Part shown: in pieces, positions 1 to 10,327 of the stretch
Numbering within the stretch: position 1 is the stretch's first letter
Layout of the letters: each line of letters begins with the position of its first letter
Position numbers and translations under genes: made by a program
Origin: Nelumbo lutea
Lineage: Eukaryota > Streptophyta > Magnoliopsida > Proteales > Nelumbonaceae
Direction: 5' to 3'
Length of the DNA stretch: 64,000 bases
Assembly: GCA_022828595.1 (NCBI GenBank)
Contig: JAKGHH010000003.1
Span: 56,471,759-56,535,758, forward strand
The notes under the pieces: generated by a model
Told to the model about the DNA's origin: nothing
Databases searched by the model: none
The model's input: only the letters and a program-made list of their open reading frames with translations

Positions 1-44
1 AGATATATTAGATTAACAAGATGGTCAAGAGCAAGAAAGCAAAC

Positions 45-1682
45 CTGAATGATGGGAGCTTCGGACGGACGTAGAGTTGGAACGAGGACGTGCTCCGGCA
101 TCCAACCTCGACTGAAGATTCTTCCGGCGACGTTCATGAATTATTTGTTTCAGCTCAAGAAGTATTTGGAGCTGTTTGTTGAGGATTTCTCCTCTCTCTA
201 CAAATTCACTCTCTTTGCTTCTGTAGAACTGGTTCACTTTGTTAAGCTCTTCATCCAATCTGCTAAAGAACTCCTTTACCTGTTCTCCACGCCCCAGATT
301 AGAAAACAACAGCAATAAACAGTCTGAGATGGGCTCTAGAATCAATACTTGTTGTTCTCTCTGGAGATTCTTTTGAACTAATTATTTCCTTTCATACTAA
401 AATCAAGAAATCCATTAGAGTAGAAATTAAAGAAATTACAGAAAATAAAGAAAACAAAAGTTACCTCATCTTCCTCTGAAAACAACTGAACAAGCTCGGT
501 TTCGTAGAGATCTTCCTCGTCACCTCCGCTGTTTCTGCTTCTCACCTACATGCAGTTAAAAGAATAGTATATTATATTTTTAATTAATTGAATTTAATTC
601 CCAACTGATGATTGTCATATTCTGTTCTTTCAGTTACAATGATTTCGTGATACCAACGGCTTACATCTCTATCTCCAATCTTCATATCGCGAGATAGCAG
701 CGAGATCATAAAACTGAAAAATTTTACTTCGAAAACTTTGCTGGGACCCGACGACATCTCCTACTTTCCGGGAACTTTAAGGTTGAAAACTAGGGGACTA
801 GAGTCTGAACCAGTTAATGAATCTCCCCGAAAATGATCACCGGAGATTCTCCTTTTCGGCGAAAAGATGGGATTGAATCGTAAGATATATATGCTAAAAA
901 AAAGGAATCGTAAGATATATACTTAAATATATGTAACGGGGAATGCGACGGAGTTTCTGGACTCACTAAGTCGACACGTAAACGAAATCGAGAGAACCTG
1001 ACAGAAAATTAAAAACAGCTGAGAAAGAAGATGGGAAACGTAAATCAGACATGGAAAATCCATGTCATCGTGATGTCTCACAGAAAACTGCAAAAAGGAA
1101 GAGGAAACAGAAGAACGAAAACAAGCTCGAAATAAACTTCGGTTATTTTTCTGTTTGCAACTTCCAAAAAGAAAAACTTGCCGGAAAACTGACTCCATTA
1201 CCGGAAATCTGATAAAAGCTATCGACCCATATGCCTGGGTCTCAAGGAGTGAACTTCACCAGTAACTTAGAGCACGTCACCAGAAACCCAACAAAGAACT
1301 AAAAAATTTCAAATAAAAAAAATCTGTGAATTACAAAAAAAGCAGGAACAAAAGATGAAAAATTGAAAACTGAAACATAGAGAAAAAAAGAATATTTTTT
1401 GAATAATCCATCACTCTATTACCCTGTCTACGTGGTTTCTACCTGAATTATCTCGGTTAGGACACCACCACTGCGAAACCTGGTGGTGATTTTATTTGCA
1501 ATGCTGCGAATGGGGTTCAAGAGCGAGGACCCAAATTCATGTTTGTATTGGGTTTCTTCTGGGTTTCTGGAAATCTTAAGCTTAATCTCCTTCACGTTTT
1601 TCTTTAGTTGCCGGTAATTCACGAACGCATCTTTCCACTCGGGAATCAGTTGAGCCTCAAGATCCTTCGAAAATTTCACCAT
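45..1682 (-). CDS. PHO1: PHO1-type phosphate exporter, N-terminal SPX part (exons 1-3, gene continues off left edge)
   Basis: Three exons on the minus strand: exon 1 1443-1682, exon 2 465-545, exon 3 45-279. All use GT-AG introns, and the joins after exons 1 and 2 are in phase 0. The start ATG at 1682 opens with [17 protein letters not shown], the characteristic first helix of the SPX domain in the PHO1 family. Exon 2 carries [15 protein letters not shown], and exon 3 carries [12 protein letters not shown] and an [10 protein letters not shown] helix followed by a basic ERRRK stretch. Together these give about 185 residues, roughly the first half of an SPX domain. PHO1 proteins export phosphate to the xylem; SPX binds inositol pyrophosphates and the missing C-terminal EXS domain does the transport. 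The exon 2-3 wording fits the PHO1/PHO1;H1 subfamily better than the distant PHO1;H10-type members, but the transport half is outside the window. No stop or frameshift is seen. Intron 1 is 897 bp. Confidence 0.9.
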
Positions 1683-2050
1683 TTCTGTTTTTAATTTTGA
1701 AGAAAAACGAAAAGAAAGAAGAAGATGAATAGAGGGCGAAGCAGATTTCTCTCTTTTCTGGTTTGTACATAGAGATAGCTAGACAATATAAAGGGAGACA
1801 ATGCAGATTTCTCTCTTTTCTGGACCCACCACTGACTGAAAGATAATAGTTTGGAAAAGTACTGATTAATACAGATTTCTGAATTACAATAAACATTCAA
1901 AATGTCAAAAAGAATTGGCATCGATTCCGACCTGGCTGAAAGATAGTTCGGAAAAGCACTGACAGGTCTAATGCAGATTTCTCCCAAGATAGTTTAAGAG
2001 GATTAGGAGAGACTTTTAGAGAGGGAGAGAGAGAGACTCATAGGGAAAAA
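1683..2050 (-). promoter_or_regulatory. PHO1-like 5' flank with imperfect direct repeats
   Basis: Sequence immediately upstream of the PHO1-like start. GCAGATTTCTCTCTTTTCTG occurs at 1741 and again at 1803. A second motif, CTGAAAGATA followed by a GGAAAAG-ACTGA block, occurs near 1837 and 1935, each copy followed by another CAGATTTCT. The unit is therefore an imperfect repeat of about 100 bp. I found no PHO-box-like P1BS site (GNATATNC) in it. The function is unknown; it would lie in the 5' UTR or core promoter. Confidence 0.45.
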
Positions 2051-3263
2051 TATTTCCATTAACTGAATCGTGGGCATTTTTTGGATCGAACTGGTAGGAC
2101 CGGTCTTTTGAAAACCGGTAATCAGAACTGAACCGAAATTAGTCGGTTAACCGTCGGTTCAGTTCGCTGGTTTTTCGGGGTTTTAGTTTTAACAATATAT
2201 GTTATAAAAATATATAATAAAAATAATAATAAATAATAAATAATATATTATAAATATATAATATATATTTATTAATTTATAATATACACAAAATAATATA
2301 TATATATATATATGTCGATTCGATTAATTGAACCGCTTGTCTACAAAACCCCTTGGCTTCACTGATGACATGGTGATAGCCAACTGTAAACCATTTGATC
2401 TTATTACTGCGTCACAAGGTAGATATAAATTATTTTTCTTATTTTGTATTTTTAGCTATTTTCCTCCACATTTCTTTTTTAAAATAAATGACTCAGAAAT
2501 TGAACCGTTTTTACTTCTTAGTCATGGGTCAATGGATGGTCAGACTGTGACACATATTTGTCTTGGGTTCGGTACAAGCACATATGTATAGGTATAAATA
2601 TGTATTATATCAATTAAATAATGTATAATTATGTTTTACATATATATTGTTTATATTAAGTTTGATTTATATTTATATTTTAGTTTTTAATTTTAATAAA
2701 TAAAAAAGATAAAAATTGAGATTTGAGGGAAAATAGCATTTCTTTTGCAAAAATTTCTAGGCTTCAAGGTCTTGGAATGCACAACTTTCGAAAAATTATC
2801 CAAAATGAAAAAAAGATAACTCTAATCCGACAATCAAGTACAAAGTTGTGAACTTAGAAAGTTTCAATATGTTGTAATGTGTAACTCGTGACTTGGTGAC
2901 CAGGTTGAATGGATCAATGGTTCAACCACCTTCATTGGCGAGTCTCTAATCAAGTCAACATTTTTTGACCAATTTGTGGGTTTTAGGTAAATAAAACCTG
3001 GAAAAGGGGCTAGGTGATGGTTCAGACGGTTCGATTGTTTGGATCAATGGTGGGTGGAAATTATTGTTTCATCATTGATAAAAAATAATTTTTATTTTGC
3101 TCAATAAGATAAATATTTAATAACAATGATATGCCCAATTTTCTACAAATATTCTATATCATAGTATATGTTGACCAATTTGACCTTAATGATTGAATTG
3201 CTGACAGACCCGATGGAAAAGCAATTCCACTTTTGGTTGATTTTAAAAGGGAATATTTATAAA

Positions 3264-3425
3264 GGGTTTGTCTATGATATGAAAAAGATATGATATTAGA
3301 AAAACGACGAACCAATAAACTGAAATCATAAACATGATAGCGAATCAGGTGTTATTTATTAAAATTCATGGATAGATTTTGATTGGTCAAAACTCTTTCG
3401 ATACCATATCTTTTCATGCCTCAGG
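3264..3425 (+). repeat. Dispersed repeat family (GGTTCGACTATGATACC type), copy 1
   Basis: Begins GGGTTTGTCTATGATAT and ends near a CATACCATATC/TTTTCATG block. The interior phrase TTTGATTGGTCAAA followed by a CTCTTTCGATACCA block is shared with copies at 10176-10327 (reverse), 12768-12883 and 17858-18010. Best reading: a non-autonomous short element of about 120-160 bp with ends related to GGGTTCGACTATGATA. Confidence 0.55.
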
Positions 3426-3441
3426 TATTATCAATTTTCCC

Positions 3442-3475
<34 letters not shown>

Positions 3476-3863
3476 ATCTCCTACAACTTAAGTGGGATTC
3501 ATTCAATACTAACCGTCATCCTATTTTAACTCAACCACCTACGAGATTACAACTCAAAACAGTTCATGTTCATGCACATACATTGTTCATGTCACGTGTG
3601 CCCTTTGCTTGCACGTGACACTCTCTTGTAGCCTTTTCCTTTCAAGTTTCAACTTTTATTAATTTGTGGATTATGGCTATGTTTGGTGAGAGTGCAGAAA
3701 AATGTATACATTGATGTAAATGCAAATTTGATCAAAAGAGGAATTAGTGCTGACTTGTAACTTAGCCAATTCGATATAATTTATACCGATTCCAACCTAC
3801 CCAACAACTTAGCCAACAAAGGAATCCCATATTAGGATTCATATATTGAGATCTTCTCCTCGC

Positions 3864-4006
3864 AGAGCGCTCTTCACACCAATCTCACAGCCACACCCTA
3901 GTGTATATTGGAAACATACATTTCCCATGAATAATATCAAACGTGTATGGGAGATGTTCCCGATGTATTGTTAGAACATGCTATGAGATTGGTGTGGGGA
4001 GCGCTC
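3864..4006. repeat. Foldback (MITE-like) element
   Basis: The arm reading AGAGCGCTCTTCACACCAAT at the left is mirrored by the right arm ending GGTGTGGGGAGCGCTC. The loop has a TTGGAAACAT...GGGAGATGT core that recurs in foldbacks near 12961, 17376 and 24911. No target duplication is obvious. Confidence 0.6.
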
Positions 4007-4453
4007 CCTAAAGAGCAGGTCCAGACTCACTGGTTTCACCATCCAAAATAAAATTCATTGATGTACTGAAAAAAGAACCATTACCCAATGTTGGTTCCCA
4101 CTATCTGGGGTACTCTTGGGATGTGTAGCTAGGTTAGCTACAGTCCTAACCTTTGGCAATTTTTTTGGGAAAAGTCCTCTGCAGCTCATTGTAGAATTCT
4201 GATTTACAGCCCCTCATCTCCCTGTGTGGTGGAGCTAAAGAATTCTGAGCTGGGCTGATCAGTCATTCTCCCCATTTTTTTTTGCCCAAAATATCTGTCT
4301 CAAGATTTTACCATTACATACAAATACCTTAAATTAACACATTCAATTGACTACATGTTTGGGCATTTAAATCATTGTTATTCATTACCTATACTACTCC
4401 TAAGAACCAATCCATGATATTTATTTGGCTCTATAGAAGATGTTCCATGCTTC

Positions 4454-4563
4454 AGCTATATTTGGTTTGAAAGAAATTCATAAGAGAGAAACATAAAGTT
4501 CGTGGAAAAGTTATTAAGACAATTTGTTTCTCTCTTAGTTGCTGTCAAACCAAATATATAGCC
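4454..4563. repeat. Foldback of the CTATATTTGGTTTG family
   Basis: Left arm AGCTATATTTGGTTTGA and right arm TCAAACCAAATATATAGCCT are complementary, with a second complementary pair inside (AAGAGAGAAAC and GTTTCTCTCTT). The same terminal phrase occurs in foldbacks at 16516-16624 and 24075-24186, which makes this a hAT-like MITE family. Confidence 0.6.
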
Positions 4564-5299
4564 TAAGGGGATCCAGTTTGGCTGAAATATTTCCAACGAC
4601 ATGGCGGAAATTGCCCGCTGGAATTTTACCAGATATTTCTTTCTTTTAATATTTTGGCATATAATTAACCATATAAGTGCTTTTTTTTCCAATAATCTAG
4701 GGGGTTTTCTCCATTGTGAATATATTTTTTTTTTCTCTTGTGATTTTCGAAAACTTTGAAACAACACCCGGTTAAAAATAAATTTATATATAATTGAAAC
4801 AAAAACAGGGAAATCATATATTCTTGGTTGTGATCTTGTTTTTCAAAATTGGAACAAAAATTAAAGCATGTTCTTGAGTTTATACCTTATAGTTCAAAAA
4901 TGCATTTTCTTATAATGGTATGGCATTGCGTTTCATAAAATATACAATGTTCAGATAGAGATCTGATTGAATAGGTATTTGCTCACACTTTTTTTTTTCA
5001 ATTAATTTTTGTTAATTTACTGGGTCCAAATGAATTCAAATATGGCCTATATTAGCATTGTAGAAGATTTTTTTTGGTGTTTGTACCATGCATCAAATAG
5101 TAGCCCACATTAGCCTTTGTACAGAAATAAAAGTATAAAACCATGTTTGTCTTAATTTGAAAACTTTTTTTTTGATGGTATAAAAAACAAGAATGTTTTC
5201 ATTTTGTTTTGTTATTTGACAAAACCCCCTTATGGGGTGTACCAATATGTATGAATTTTATCATGAAACAAAAAGCAACAGCCACATTAGCAAAATCAA

Positions 5300-5308
5300 T
5301 ATAATTTT
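5300..5308. repeat. 9-bp target-site duplication of the Pack-MULE, left copy
   Basis: TATAATTTT directly precedes the GGGATTTTTGG terminus and is repeated exactly at 8864-8872 after the other end. Confidence 0.85.
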
Positions 5309-5579
5309 GGGATTTTTGGCTCTAACAACCTCTGTACTTTGCAAAAAGGTTACTTTTTGCATAATCCTTTAAATAGTGAATAAAATAATAGGAAATGCTG
5401 ATGCAACATTGTTAAACTCAAAAAACTGAAAAATTGCAAGTGGGTACTATTGAATAAAATAAAAACTATTTAATGTATAATTAATAGATGTTAAAAATAA
5501 TATATAAGTGGGTCCCATTTGAAATTATAGGTGGGTCCCACTTGAACTTTCCTCTTTCCAGAGAAAAATAAAAGGTGGG

Positions 5580-5624
<45 letters not shown>

Positions 5625-5725
5625 TATCTCTCTCTTGTCTTCCCCCTCCTTTCCACCTATCATTGCCGCTACATCTCTCAACAACGGTGGTTAACATCCC
5701 CTAGATCCTCCTCATTCAATCCTTC
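5309..5725. repeat. Left TIR of Pack-MULE
   Basis: Inverted match to about 8366-8863. Includes a (CT)n tract at about 5586-5640 that mirrors (GA)n at 8465-8484. Confidence 0.8.
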
Positions 5726-5750
5726 GTACTATCAATGAGTGGTTTGCACT

Positions 5751-6160
5751 TGGGAATGGCAATGGGGCGGGTTCGGGGTGGGTCATATTCCCCATCCCTG
5801 CCCCCCCTGATTATGAAATTAGCCTCCACCCCGATCCTTGACGGGGATGGGTTCCCTGCAGAGACCCGAATCCCCAAAATTGTTTTAGATAATAGTATTT
5901 TTTTTTGAAAAATAAATTTACTTAAAATAAATAAAAATTTTAAATATGTTTTGATATATATATATAATCGGGGTTGGGGTGGGGCAGGGACCTCAATCCC
6001 CATCTCCGACCCTAACCCCAATTGGGGATTCCTATTAATCCCCGTCCCCATCCCCAACCCTAACCCCGATTGGGGATACCTATTAATCCCCGTCCCCGTC
6101 CCTACCCCACCAAAACAGAAGTCAGGTCCCTGTCAATGATGGGGAAAATTGCCATCCCTA
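5751..6160. mobile_element. hAT-like MITE, 410 bp, nested in Pack-MULE
   Basis: Ends TGGGAATGGCAAT and ATTGCCATCCCTA match as inverted repeats in 11 of 13 positions. It is flanked by TTTGCACT (5743-5750) and TTTGTACT (6161-6168), an 8-bp target duplication with one mismatch. The interior is rich in GGGG/CCCC blocks (CCCCATCCCC, AACCCCAATTGGGG) with an A/T centre. It interrupts the DUF241 fragment. A diverged relative sits around 52240-52826. Confidence 0.8.
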
Positions 6161-6381
6161 TTTGTACTTATTCTTTCATCTAGAGTAAAACATCTTGCAT
6201 GGTACCACTCACATCTAATAGGGTGAGGGATCCATCCAACACCTCATCCACCCATTTATCCTATTGACCATGGGCTAGGGCTTGGCGGGTGATTGGAGAT
6301 TATAGCAATTCCTCTATGCTTTCTAAGAAGTCTTTGAGACCTCTAAGTCCATCACACAATGATTCTATGGTGCCCTTGAGA

Positions 6382-7277
6382 AGGGGTGGCCACGAGTCGA
6401 GCCTTTCACGAGCTATTTGAGCTTCGCTTGACTCAGTTTAAACTAAGTTTTGAGCCGAATTTTAGCACAACATATAGGCTCATTTTCTAATCGAGCCAAG
6501 CTTGAGCCTAATGAAGTTCAACTCGTGAGGCTCGCAAAGCTAGTATTAGATAAATCAGTTTTATTATATATATATATAGATACTAAGGGTGTTCACAGAT
6601 CGGGTTGGGTTGGTTTGAGTCATTTTTTACCACCGACCCGACCTAGTCGGTTTACTTATTGACTAAACCGAAACTGACTGACCCTGAAGCAAAACCGACA
6701 TAAACATGAAGGGTCGGTTTATCGGTTTAGTTGGTTTTTATATATATTTTAAACTAAAATATCTATATCTAAATATCTATTTATATTTAAGTTTATTTCT
6801 TTTTAGTTTTTTTGAAAAACCAAAATATATATTTAAATGATTAGTTTTTTAAGCAAAATTGATTTTTTGTCAATATATCTTTAAATTTATACAAAACTGA
6901 ATTAAATATTGTACCATTGTATTATATTTGTGTTGGTTTTATATTTTTAGTTTTTATCATAAATAACCATTTTTTTTCAAAGTTCAAACAGAACACAAAT
7001 AAAATATATCAACATTTAACATATACGGTAGGGACTAATTATATATGTATGTATAATAGTAAATGATTTTTAAAATTCTTAATTTTTTGTCTAAAAAAAA
7101 AAATAATAATTTTATACATATAATTTTTATTTTCCAAGAAAAAAACTTGGCTTATAGTCGAACTCAAGCCGAGTCGAGCTCGAGCTTAAGTTTCTAGCTC
7201 GAACCGAGTTCGAGCTTGATACTTCCTATGAGCCAAGCTCAAATAGCCAAGTATTTGACTCCGCTCGATCCACCCCT
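6382..7277. mobile_element. Nested element with AGGGGTGG termini
   Basis: Left end AGGGGTGGCCACGAG, right end CTCGATCCACCCCT. The arms contain many GAGCTCGAG-type words in inverted arrangement, and the centre contains a separate CGGTTTAGTTGG/GGTCGGTTTATCGG patch and AT-rich DNA. It splits the DUF241 fragment between the RIENKLNELR block and the ESLCDGLRGL block. No clean 8-bp target duplication is visible, so its superfamily is uncertain (hAT-like is a guess). Confidence 0.55.
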
Positions 7278-7580
7278 ACTGCCAGGAGGTGATGATAAGG
7301 AGGAAACCCCTATTCTCTAGACCTCTCAATTCATTCAACTTATTTTCAATCCTTAACATTAGGGAGTGAGACACAAAGGGACAACTAGCAGAGCAACATG
7401 GCACGAACTTTTTGAGAATCACATATGACACAACCATTTTTCTTTCTTGGCTCAAGGACAAATCTAAATATTTGAAATCGTCAATGAGCGATAAATCTTC
7501 TTTGTGGGCGGCTCTTATATGTACATCAACTTTCTTAGAGCAATCATAGAAAAGCTAGTTCCCCTAGCAAACAAGACGAG

Positions 7581-7885
7581 ATGAAGGTCATTGCCTTGTA
7601 CCTACTTGTTGTCCTTGGCAGAAACCTCTAGCCCTCCACTGGTGACCCTAATAGCATCCTCGGATAAGTTGGGGCTGAAGTAGAAGATGACAGATTAGAG
7701 CTCCTTAGTGAAATAAAGGGGAAGGACATCATAGAGCTAAATGCCTTTGCTAGGGAGAAATTGGCTTTGATTTTTTTTGGCAGTGGTATTTCTGTTACGT
7801 TGTCGTTGTTTCTGCCAGCATTGGTATTGGAAATGTTGCTGCTGCACTTGCTACGACTGAGTCGAAGGGCATGTTCGTTTGCTCT
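7581..7885 (+). pseudogene. RPP2: Captured fragment of 60S acidic ribosomal protein P2
   Basis: Starting at ATG 7581 the frame reads MKVIALYLLVVLG, then after a stop VGAEVEDDRLELLSEIKG and KDIIELNAFAREKLA, which is the N-terminal dimerisation region of plant P2 stalk proteins. The alanine-rich hinge continues in a shifted frame as NVAAALATTESKG (about 7836-7875). The acidic C-terminal tail is missing. Two in-frame stops and one frameshift show it is dead. P2 normally forms the lateral stalk of the large ribosomal subunit with P0 and P1. The fragment lies inside the Pack-MULE on the strand opposite to the DUF241 fragment. Whether the copy was taken with or without introns cannot be judged without the donor gene. 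Confidence 0.85.
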
Positions 7886-8365
7886 GAAATCTGACATCTA
7901 AAAGTGCAATAATTACATTAAGAGGTATATTGGTATTGGTGAACTTTTCTTTCCTCTAAACTGTGAATGCAGAGAATGTTGTTCTGAATTCTGAATTCTA
8001 AATTTTGATCCCATATATGAGAGTTTTTGTTTGTCTTTTTGGGGGTATCATTGGAAAACAAAAAGTTGTATGATTACACTTTAAGAGAAAAAAGATAAGA
8101 GAATTTGAACAACCATTTTTCTCGTAAAGTTAAAAGATTCCTTTTAAGAGATAAGAGTTAAGAGGAAATGATCATGCTCGAAGAAGGAAGAGAAAGTTGA
8201 AGAGAAGGAAGATTCTAATGTGGACATGGGCTTCAATTTGCTTGATTAAGGAATTATGGTTGTTAAATTTCTATTCCTTGGTAGGTATTAGAGTTCCAAC
8301 CACGCCTAATTGTTGTTTTATAGTTAGTCAAGCAACCATCAAAAGTAAAGAGAACTAAGATGGAC

Positions 8366-8863
8366 CAGATGAGGAGAGGATTAGGGGGGGGGGATGTTAA
8401 TCGCCGCTGTTGAGAGTTGTAGCTACAATGGCAGGTTAAAAGGAAGGAGAAGACAATGGGGGGATGGAGAGAGAGAGAGAGAGATGTGGGATCCACTTAT
8501 AATTTCAAGTGGAACCCACCTATTATTTTCTCTAAAAAGAGGAAAGTTCAAGTGAGACCCACTTATATATTATTTTCAATATTTATTAATTATACATTAA
8601 ATAGTTTTTTATTTTATTTAATGGGATCCCCTTGCAAATTTTTAGTTTTTTGAGTTTAATAGTGCTATATCAGCATTTCTTATTATTTTATTCATTATTT
8701 AACAGATTGTGCACCATGTCAGTAACATCGTGCGTTTTGGAGTTAACGGTGGGTCTTTTTTTTTTTTTTTTTTTTAAATATAAGGTCTAAATTGACCTAT
8801 CAGATTGTAAAGGGAAAAAGTGGTCTTTTCGCGAAGTACAGGGGTTGTCAAAGCCAAAAACCC
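8366..8863. repeat. Right TIR of Pack-MULE
   Basis: Inverted match to 5309-5725. It is somewhat longer because of a T-run near 8756-8775 and other indels. Confidence 0.8.
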
Positions 8864-8872
8864 TATAATTTT
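8864..8872. repeat. 9-bp target-site duplication of the Pack-MULE, right copy
   Basis: TATAATTTT follows the CCAAAAACCC terminus and is identical to 5300-5308. Confidence 0.85.
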
Positions 8873-9785
8873 GTTTATGTGATTGTTGTTTTTGTTTTGA
8901 AAAACAAATCATATATATTGACACTCTTTTTGTTTCCCATATTTTAGAACTTTAATTAGGAGATCAAAGACATTTCTCAATAAACTTATGTTCATCACTT
9001 GTGATAATAGTTAATCTTGCAAATTATTAAAACAATTGAATTTATAACTTTTTGTTAAATTATTTCCCATCAACTATAGGAGGGAACCTAACTCCTTTTT
9101 GTGCTTTTCTCCCGAGTTTTTAAAAGAAAATCTATTACTACCTTTTCCTCTGACCTCCTTTTTTTAAGTTTGGTTGTAAAGAAGAGAAGAAAAAGAAAAA
9201 AGAACATAAAGGACTACATATGTCATATGTCACAAATCTATCAAATAGGTTAAATAGGTTTCAGCTTCCACCTTTGAAGTTGTGATTCAAAGAGGTACTT
9301 CCGGCATTATGATAACTCAAACGAAGCATGCCTTTGAATCTTTTTTTCAGTGACCAAAGCATTCATTCCACCAAGGCTTGTCCCTCTCCTCCACACCCAC
9401 CCAAAAAAAGTTCTTTACTAGTTTCACACTCTGGTGATGGTGGTGATCCTAACAGCAATGTTATAACATATATATAGGAGTCATTTTGACAGCCTAATAT
9501 TACATATTGTCACCTATTTAACAAATAGTGTGCCACTTCATGCATTATCCTTGAATGCATCAAGGTTTTTGAGTTTATTTTGACTCCTTGAATGAAGGAT
9601 GCTCCAAGCACCCAAGTGAAAGGACAGCATTGTACTAGGGCTTGATTTTCAACCTGATGATACCATGTCTGTCAGTGGAATGCTTGGAAGGACACTTATC
9701 CCACTCATATCCCACTCATGGAGTGAAAACTTTTCTACAACTTTATCAACTTCCTTTACTCTAGTTGGGATTGAAACCATCAATA

Positions 9786-9823
<38 letters not shown>

Positions 9824-10175
9824 CATGGTTCATTAATTATTTGCAATTCTTATAGCGTTCATATGCTATGAGAAACCTTAATTACTCAGGCTGCATTTGT
9901 ATTGTGGGAGTGGAATTGTATTTAAGTTCTATGTCTGCAAATGCCACAACGTCACCCTAATTCAAAACCTTATAGTTGGATTTATAAGAACAACTTAGCA
10001 TAAATGAAAATGCAAGTCGAATAAAATCCTCATCATCATCCAAGCCTTATCCCAATTACATAAACCCTATTTTGTCATTTCGTCATATTTAATGTCATAT
10101 CCATTATTAAACTTAAACTATAGGAGCTTATATCATTTCTTAATTTTGCTAATGTGAGCTTGTCTTACACCGCCA

Positions 10176-10327
10176 AAGACATGGTACCAAAGGAGTTTTT
10201 TACCAATCGAAACCCACCCATGAATTTTGATTAATACCACCTGATTAGCTACCACATTTGTGATACTGACTGGATTGGTCACAAATTTTTTCGGATACCA
10301 TGTCTTTTCGATATCATAGTCGAACCC
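10176..10327 (-). repeat. Dispersed repeat family (GGTTCGACTATGATACC type), copy 2, reversed
   Basis: Ends GATATCATAGTCGAACCC. The interior AATCGAAACCCACCCATGAA is the reverse complement of the TTCACGGGTGGGTTTTAATT phrase in the copy at 17858-18010. Confidence 0.6.

Larger units (their letters stand above)
2051..5299. other. Gene-free AT-rich stretch with small repeats
   Basis: No coding signal is recognised. It holds a CGGTT/AACCG-rich patch (2095-2175), long A/T runs, (TA)n at about 2288-2313 and 3446-3474, one member of the GGTTCGACTATGATACC repeat family (3264-3425), and two foldback elements (3864-4006 and 4454-4563). The remaining ORFs are short and of no recognisable family. Confidence 0.6.
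5700..7461 (-). pseudogene. Captured fragment of a DUF241 (PF03087) family gene, broken
   Basis: Read on the minus strand, 7461 to about 7290 contains SHSLMLRIENKLNELRGLE, like the N-terminal conserved block of plant DUF241 proteins. After the nested 6382-7277 insertion the same gene resumes (6381 to about 6169) with ESLCDGLRGLKDFLESIEE and, past stops, KWVDEVLDGSLTLLDVSG and MQDVLL. This is the classic DUF241 core (WV-E-LDGSL-LLD-CG--DAL). Reading continues across the hAT-like insertion at 5751-6160 into an SLIVRRIE-like piece. At least three in-frame stops and a probable frameshift near 7400 make it non-functional. The DUF241 role is not established. It lies wholly inside the Pack-MULE, so capture by the transposon is the natural explanation. 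Confidence 0.8.
5309..8863. mobile_element. Mutator-like element (Pack-MULE), 3,555 bp, with 9-bp target duplication
   Basis: Long terminal inverted repeats: 5309 to about 5725 pairs with about 8366 to 8863 in inverted orientation. The outermost bases are GGGATTTTTGGC at the left and the reverse of GGGTTTTTGGC at the right. The arms share GTGGGTCCCA blocks, a CT/GA microsatellite, and a CTCTCAACA...TTAACATCCCC block at their inner ends. The 9-bp sequence TATAATTTT flanks both ends perfectly (5300-5308 and 8864-8872); 9-bp duplications and long TIRs are the Mutator hallmark. No transposase is present. The interior carries fragments of two host genes (DUF241 on minus, P2 on plus) and later insertions of small elements. 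It is non-autonomous and old: the arms differ by indels and many substitutions. Confidence 0.9.

Noticed and set aside
7628..7897. 89-codon minus ORF
   Set aside because: It is antisense to the P2 pseudogene fragment.
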